64,000 nucleotides of DNA from Pterobdella sp. o SKG-2022 (Eukaryota > Annelida > Clitellata > Hirudinida > Piscicolidae). Location of the stretch: NCBI GenBank assembly GCA_964035795.1, contig OZ038321.1, forward strand, positions 3,392,721 through 3,456,720, written 5' to 3'. The position numbers were made by a program, and so were the translations under genes. Shown one piece after another: positions 60,176 to 64,000 of the stretch; the stretch's first letter is position 1; every line of letters starts with the position of its first letter. The notes under the pieces were generated by a model. The model was not told the origin of the DNA. It saw only the letters and a list, made by a program, of their open reading frames with translations, and did no database searches.

Positions 60176-60285
60176 CATTTTAATTTTTTGAGCCAAACGT
60201 AAATATTCAAATAAAAACAATTTTAGGAGTTTATTTGATTTCAAGTTTATTTGAATAATTACGTTTGGCTCGAAGAATTAAAATC
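60176..60285. repeat. 39-bp inverted repeat with 30-nt spacer
   Basis: Arms 60176-60214 and 60246-60285 are near-perfect reverse complements, sharing gagccaaacgtaa. The tggctcgaagaattaaa end also occurs alone at about 24872-24890, so it is a dispersed element. Confidence 0.88.
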
Positions 60286-61168
60286 AGATCGATTGTTGCG
60301 TGGAATTTGATTTCAATCGCTTAACATTAGACCCTCAATATACCGGACATAGTCTCACGAGGGATTTTTTTGAGGTACATGCTTATGAGCGTTAACATCA
60401 TCTTTAAGAAATGCGTGACCCATGTTGTAGAAAAAATTCAAATCTCATAGCAATAAGATAAACGAAACTGACTCAGAAAAACCCACTGTTGTGAAGATAG
60501 TGCTGTGACTGAACAAGCAATCGTGCTCATTCATGAACTCATCAAAGTGAAGCCAATAAAACATGACTACTGAAAGAAATGTGAATGTACAATAAACAGT
60601 AATTTTCCCTGAGGGCACTGCCGTTAATAGAAATTGTCTATTTCCAGTCATTTCAAAAACATGGCCATTCTTAGATTCCACGTGTCTAACTTTTGGACGA
60701 CCTACTGTATTGGTAAGTGAGACATACTTTATCAGCAAATAAAAACGAATAAAAACTTGCAATTGGCTCATTACTTTGTTAATGAATTCATATAGTTTTA
60801 TTTAATTAATAATTTCCATTACAGACATTTATAAATTGATGTTTTTGATGAAAAAACAATTCTTCATGATTTTTTAAAAATTAAACTTTCAATATAAAAG
60901 ATGCTTCAAACGGAACATTTAAGTGGTTAGATTACCATGGGGAGTCAATCCATCTAGAATCAATGCTGGTGAGTTATTATAATTTGTAAAGTTTCAAAAA
61001 AGCCGTTAAGAATTGCAACACAAATTTAAATCGATGATTTTGAGCAATAAAATGCAAGAAGGGCCAGCCAAAAGCTTGCAATAATTACATCTATTATGAA
61101 AAATTTACAAGTCTCCAAACGTTTGATAAAGTTTCCGAAATAATCCGAATATCAAGTGCTAAGCCAGT

Positions 61169-62087
61169 TTAATAACACAGTTTTTTGATTTTGCAGATAA
61201 AGGGATGTTTAGACGTGCACGTTTCTTTCTTCCAGAAATAAGCGTTAGTTTCAGTGTTGAGTTCATAGGTGGAACACACGTCCCCTTTGTTATCAGGGAC
61301 TGGTGTGATCCCCCTCAACCATTTGACGTAAGACCCGAAAGACTCCAAGTTATCTCCGGGTAAAAGGTTATTGTACCAGTACCATTCTTTGTTGGTATTC
61401 TCGAAATTGAAGATGGCTGCAATCCAGGATTTAACGGAGTTTTGGGGCGGTTCTGTTGGGTGGATTGATACTTATTAGCATCTAGTGTACTAAAAATTTT
61501 TAGTTCATTTATATTACTAATTCTTTTACTTTCTTCATTTCATTTTTCACTAAACAGTTTTTAGTCAATTTATATTTTAAGTTTTATGAAATAAAATTTT
61601 TTGAAATATAAGAAATTCACTTTTTGTCTACCCAAAACCTGATTAATTGAAGTAAAAAAAGAATCAAAATCTTGAAAAATATGCCATACAATCTCTCATT
61701 TTTGTATAAACCAAAAAATCAAATTTTTAAAGATATCAAATGCAATATAATATAATAATAAGTTAATAATATAATAATAATAAAAATTAAAAAAAAAAAT
61801 TATAATAATAATAATATATAAATATAAATAATATAATAATAAGATAATGTAAGCTAGACTTGCGAAAAGCTTAGTGACTTTTTCAAATAAATACTTTGTG
61901 TTTGTTTACTTCACATAGTGAATGCGATTTCGAAAGATGTCAAAAACAAACTTTCATCTTTGTATGAATCTAAAAGCATGGTTCGGACAAAGTTATCTTC
62001 AAACTGGTCTTTTATGAATACCACTCTTGCCTTGTCTGCACTGCACAGAATAGCTGCTTCTGCCAGCTCTACTTCTTGTTTGAATAC
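61169..62087 (-). CDS. C-type lectin-like domain protein, last two exons
   Basis: Probably an extracellular or membrane-tethered carbohydrate/ligand-binding protein. Exons on minus: 61952-62087, then 61169-61471, joined in phase 1. The first gives AEAAILCSADKARVVFIKDQ and FVRTMLLDSYKDE, matching the CTLD pattern of a cysteine, a buried VxI and an alpha helix. The second gives SWIAAIFNFENTNKEWYW, CSTYELNTETNAYFW and the terminal CTSKHPFICKI before the stop, with the paired cysteines of the fold. No EPN/QPD plus WND sugar motif is visible, so calcium-dependent sugar binding is doubtful. Upstream exons (signal peptide) were not found between 62088 and the retrotransposon, so they may lie beyond it or be unrecognised. 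Confidence 0.7.
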
Positions 62088-62456
62088 CTTTTGAAAGAAT
62101 TATTAGTTAATATTAAAATATTAATTAGTAATAAATAATAATTTTTATATATGAAATTCAAATAATATTTTTTATTTAATGTTAACACAATAATGGGAAT
62201 TTATTTGAAAATAAAAATCAGAATAGGATTTTTGAATAGTTATCAAATGCTAATAATAAAAATATTATATTTGACTAATAATTTGAAATATTTCATTTAA
62301 ATAATAACTATAATATTATATTTAAAGATCATTTATAATTTTATATTTAAATAATAATTATACTATTATTTCTATTTCTATTTTTCGGTTCCTGCCTCTA
62401 ACGTGGTGCTAGTTCTGATAAAATTAGCTTAAAGGGAAACATCTACGACAGTTGCA
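62088..62456. other. AT-rich spacer before the retrotransposon
   Basis: No exon recognised. The last 70 bp or so before the endonuclease ATG (from about 62390, less AT-rich) may be the element's own 5' region. Confidence 0.35.
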
Positions 62457-64000
62457 ATGAACGTTTTAACTTTCAATGTAAAAGGATTAACAAATAAATT
62501 CAAGCAAAATTGTCTGCTGTAAGATAATGCGTCCTTCAAACTCGACTTTTGTCTCCTACAAAAAACGAAATGCACCGAACGTCACACCATAACAAAAAAC
62601 AGCCACACAATAACTTTAACAAATTCTGACAAGTTCTATGGTTTAGGAATATGTTAAAATTCGAAAATATTCCAACTTACCAAAATAACAGAATATGGAA
62701 AACGTGTGTGCTTTTACCAGCTTACCTCGAAATCAAACAATAAGGAAAAAATAGACATCATCAACGTGTACGCCCCAACCAACATACTAGCATCTTCAAA
62801 ACCAGAAGAACTAGAAGAATTCTATATAAATCTCAAATCATGTATGAAAAACCTTAAATCAAATATATGGTTTATAGGTGGAGATTTCAACAGTAAAATT
62901 GGGAAAAAGAAGTCAAGTACACAAGGAGGTCATAACAAAGGTTGCCAGAATAACAATGGGTTGATTTTGGAAGAGTTCATGCAAGAAAACAACCTTTTTG
63001 CATCCAACACAGCCTTCAAAAAGCAATCAAAGAAGAAAAGCACTTGGGTGGGTCATCTGAGAGGCAAAACAGTCTACAATGTAATAGATTTCATCTTAGT
63101 TCACCTAAAACTGAAAAAGTTCCTCAAAGACAGTAACACATACAGAGGAACTCTTACTCAGAGTGATCATAACTTGTTGATAGTTCAAATTAAAAAACCC
63201 AAACCATATCAATGTTGGACAAACCAATCAAAAAACTACAATGAAAAACCTAATTTCCAAGACCTTATCACCCAACAAGCCTACAAAAAATCAATAGAAA
63301 CGAGCCAAGCAACTTCACTTGAAGAAATTTTAATAAGCATAAAACAAGTATCAAATACTTGCTTCAAAAAGTCATCCAAAAAAACCTTTGAGTATCAAAA
63401 GTAATACAACTGCAAAACCACTCAAGATGAAAGATTTCATGCAACATTACAAAAGCAAATTTTCAAAAAACAACCAACACACAAAACAACAACACAATAA
63501 TAGCAAAATAAATGAAATAAATATCTTTGAAGTAGAAAATACTATAAAGAAACTGAAAACCAACAAGTTTCCAGGAAAAGACAACATCTTCAGTGAAGAA
63601 CTCAAACTTCTAGGAGCAAATATGAAAAAAACAGTTACAATACTATTAAACAGAGAACTTCAAAGCAACAATTTTTCTCAATCAATCTTTAACCATGGCA
63701 TTATTATACCAATAACAAAAAAGGGCAAACCTCTTTCTCCAATAAACACAAGGCCTGTCATCTTACTAAACACAATAAGAAAACTCTTATCATTAATAAT
63801 ACTCAATAGAATAAGACCTTTCATAGAAAAATACCTTCCCATTACCCACGCAGCATACAGACCAACTAGGTCAACAACAAGCATCCTATGGGCTCATAAA
63901 ATAGCAATTGAAGACAAAGTGAAATCAGGATGTACAATGAAAATAACCAGCATTGATCTGTCATCTGCTTTCGACACCATAAACAGGAAAAAACTTATAG
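62457..64000 (+). mobile_element. Non-LTR retrotransposon (endonuclease + RT), inactive, runs off window
   Basis: Encodes an AP-like endonuclease starting MNVLTFNVKGLTNKF, with INVYAPT, WFIGGDFNSKIG, VIDFILVH and TQSDHNLL. RT N-terminal motifs follow: KKLKTNKFPGKDN, NTRPVILLNTIRKLLS, AAYRPTRSTTSILWAH and, at the edge, DLSSAFDTINRKKL. In-frame stops occur at 62520 and 62655. The endonuclease frame ends with a stop at 63402, while the RT continues in the next frame from about 63390, so at least one frameshift is present. Motif style is RTE/Jockey-superfamily; the clade cannot be fixed without the rest of the RT. Confidence 0.9.

Larger units (their letters stand above)
59203..61168. other. Upstream of Pellino; repeats and one doubtful small frame
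   Basis: Holds a hairpin-family copy (60015-60055) and a 39-bp inverted repeat (60176-60285). A minus-strand frame at 60445-60771 encodes 107 residues with a hydrophobic N-terminus and one hydrophobic segment (ITVYCTFTFLSVVMFYWL); I do not recognise it and cannot call it a gene. Confidence 0.35.

Noticed and set aside
60445..60771. 107-residue minus-strand frame with hydrophobic segments
   Set aside because: No family recognised, no splice or polyadenylation support; left undecided and not annotated as a gene.

Overview
This window is nuclear DNA from an intron-rich, AT-rich invertebrate animal. Every recognisable gene has GT-AG introns and a metazoan product: RasGAP with SH2-SH3-SH2-PH-C2, BUB3, a TRIM-NHL protein, kinesin-5, arginase, MTAP, Pellino and a C-type lectin. 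Introns are short (about 55 bp to 2 kb) and rich in microsatellites, tRNA-derived SINEs and LINE remnants. I cannot assign the phylum from the sequence alone. Exon models were built by hand from splice signals, reading phase and remembered family sequences. Exon phases close throughout every model listed.

Layout. 337-9763 (minus): 5' 16 exons of a RASA1-like p120 RasGAP; the GAP domain lies left of the window. 10231-13586 (plus): complete BUB3, divergent from RASA1 across about 470 bp. 13587-19649: gene-free, with a SINE, a 15-bp Asn-codon minisatellite and a 21-bp satellite. 19650-25510 (plus): complete TRIM-NHL gene. 25511-27554: degenerate CR1/L2-type LINE. 27555-37164 (plus): complete kinesin-5 (KIF11/Eg5) in 22 exons. 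37815-42056 (minus): complete arginase in 10 exons, tail-to-tail with KIF11. 45100-49112 (plus): MTAP, missing its C-terminal exon(s). 49130-51087: (AAT)n sea followed by a 200-N assembly gap. 52160-59202 (minus): Pellino, missing its C-terminal exon(s). 61169-62087 (minus): two exons of a C-type lectin domain. 62457-64000 (plus): a broken non-LTR retrotransposon running off the window.

Working together. BUB3 and KIF11 are both mitotic genes on one strand, separated by the TRIM-NHL gene. Arginase (makes ornithine, the polyamine precursor) and MTAP (recycles methylthioadenosine from polyamine synthesis) are head-to-head, about 3 kb apart. MTAP and Pellino converge on the gap, and both lose their last exons there.

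The most interesting non-genic signals are: (1) an interspersed family in which a variable hairpin with co-varying stem bases is followed by CGAAAAGCTTCG, with a hammerhead-like layout; (2) a 237-bp inverted repeat in the two introns flanking RASA1 exon 5; (3) a perfect 50-bp palindrome and two further large hairpins; (4) two tRNA-Ile-headed SINE types.
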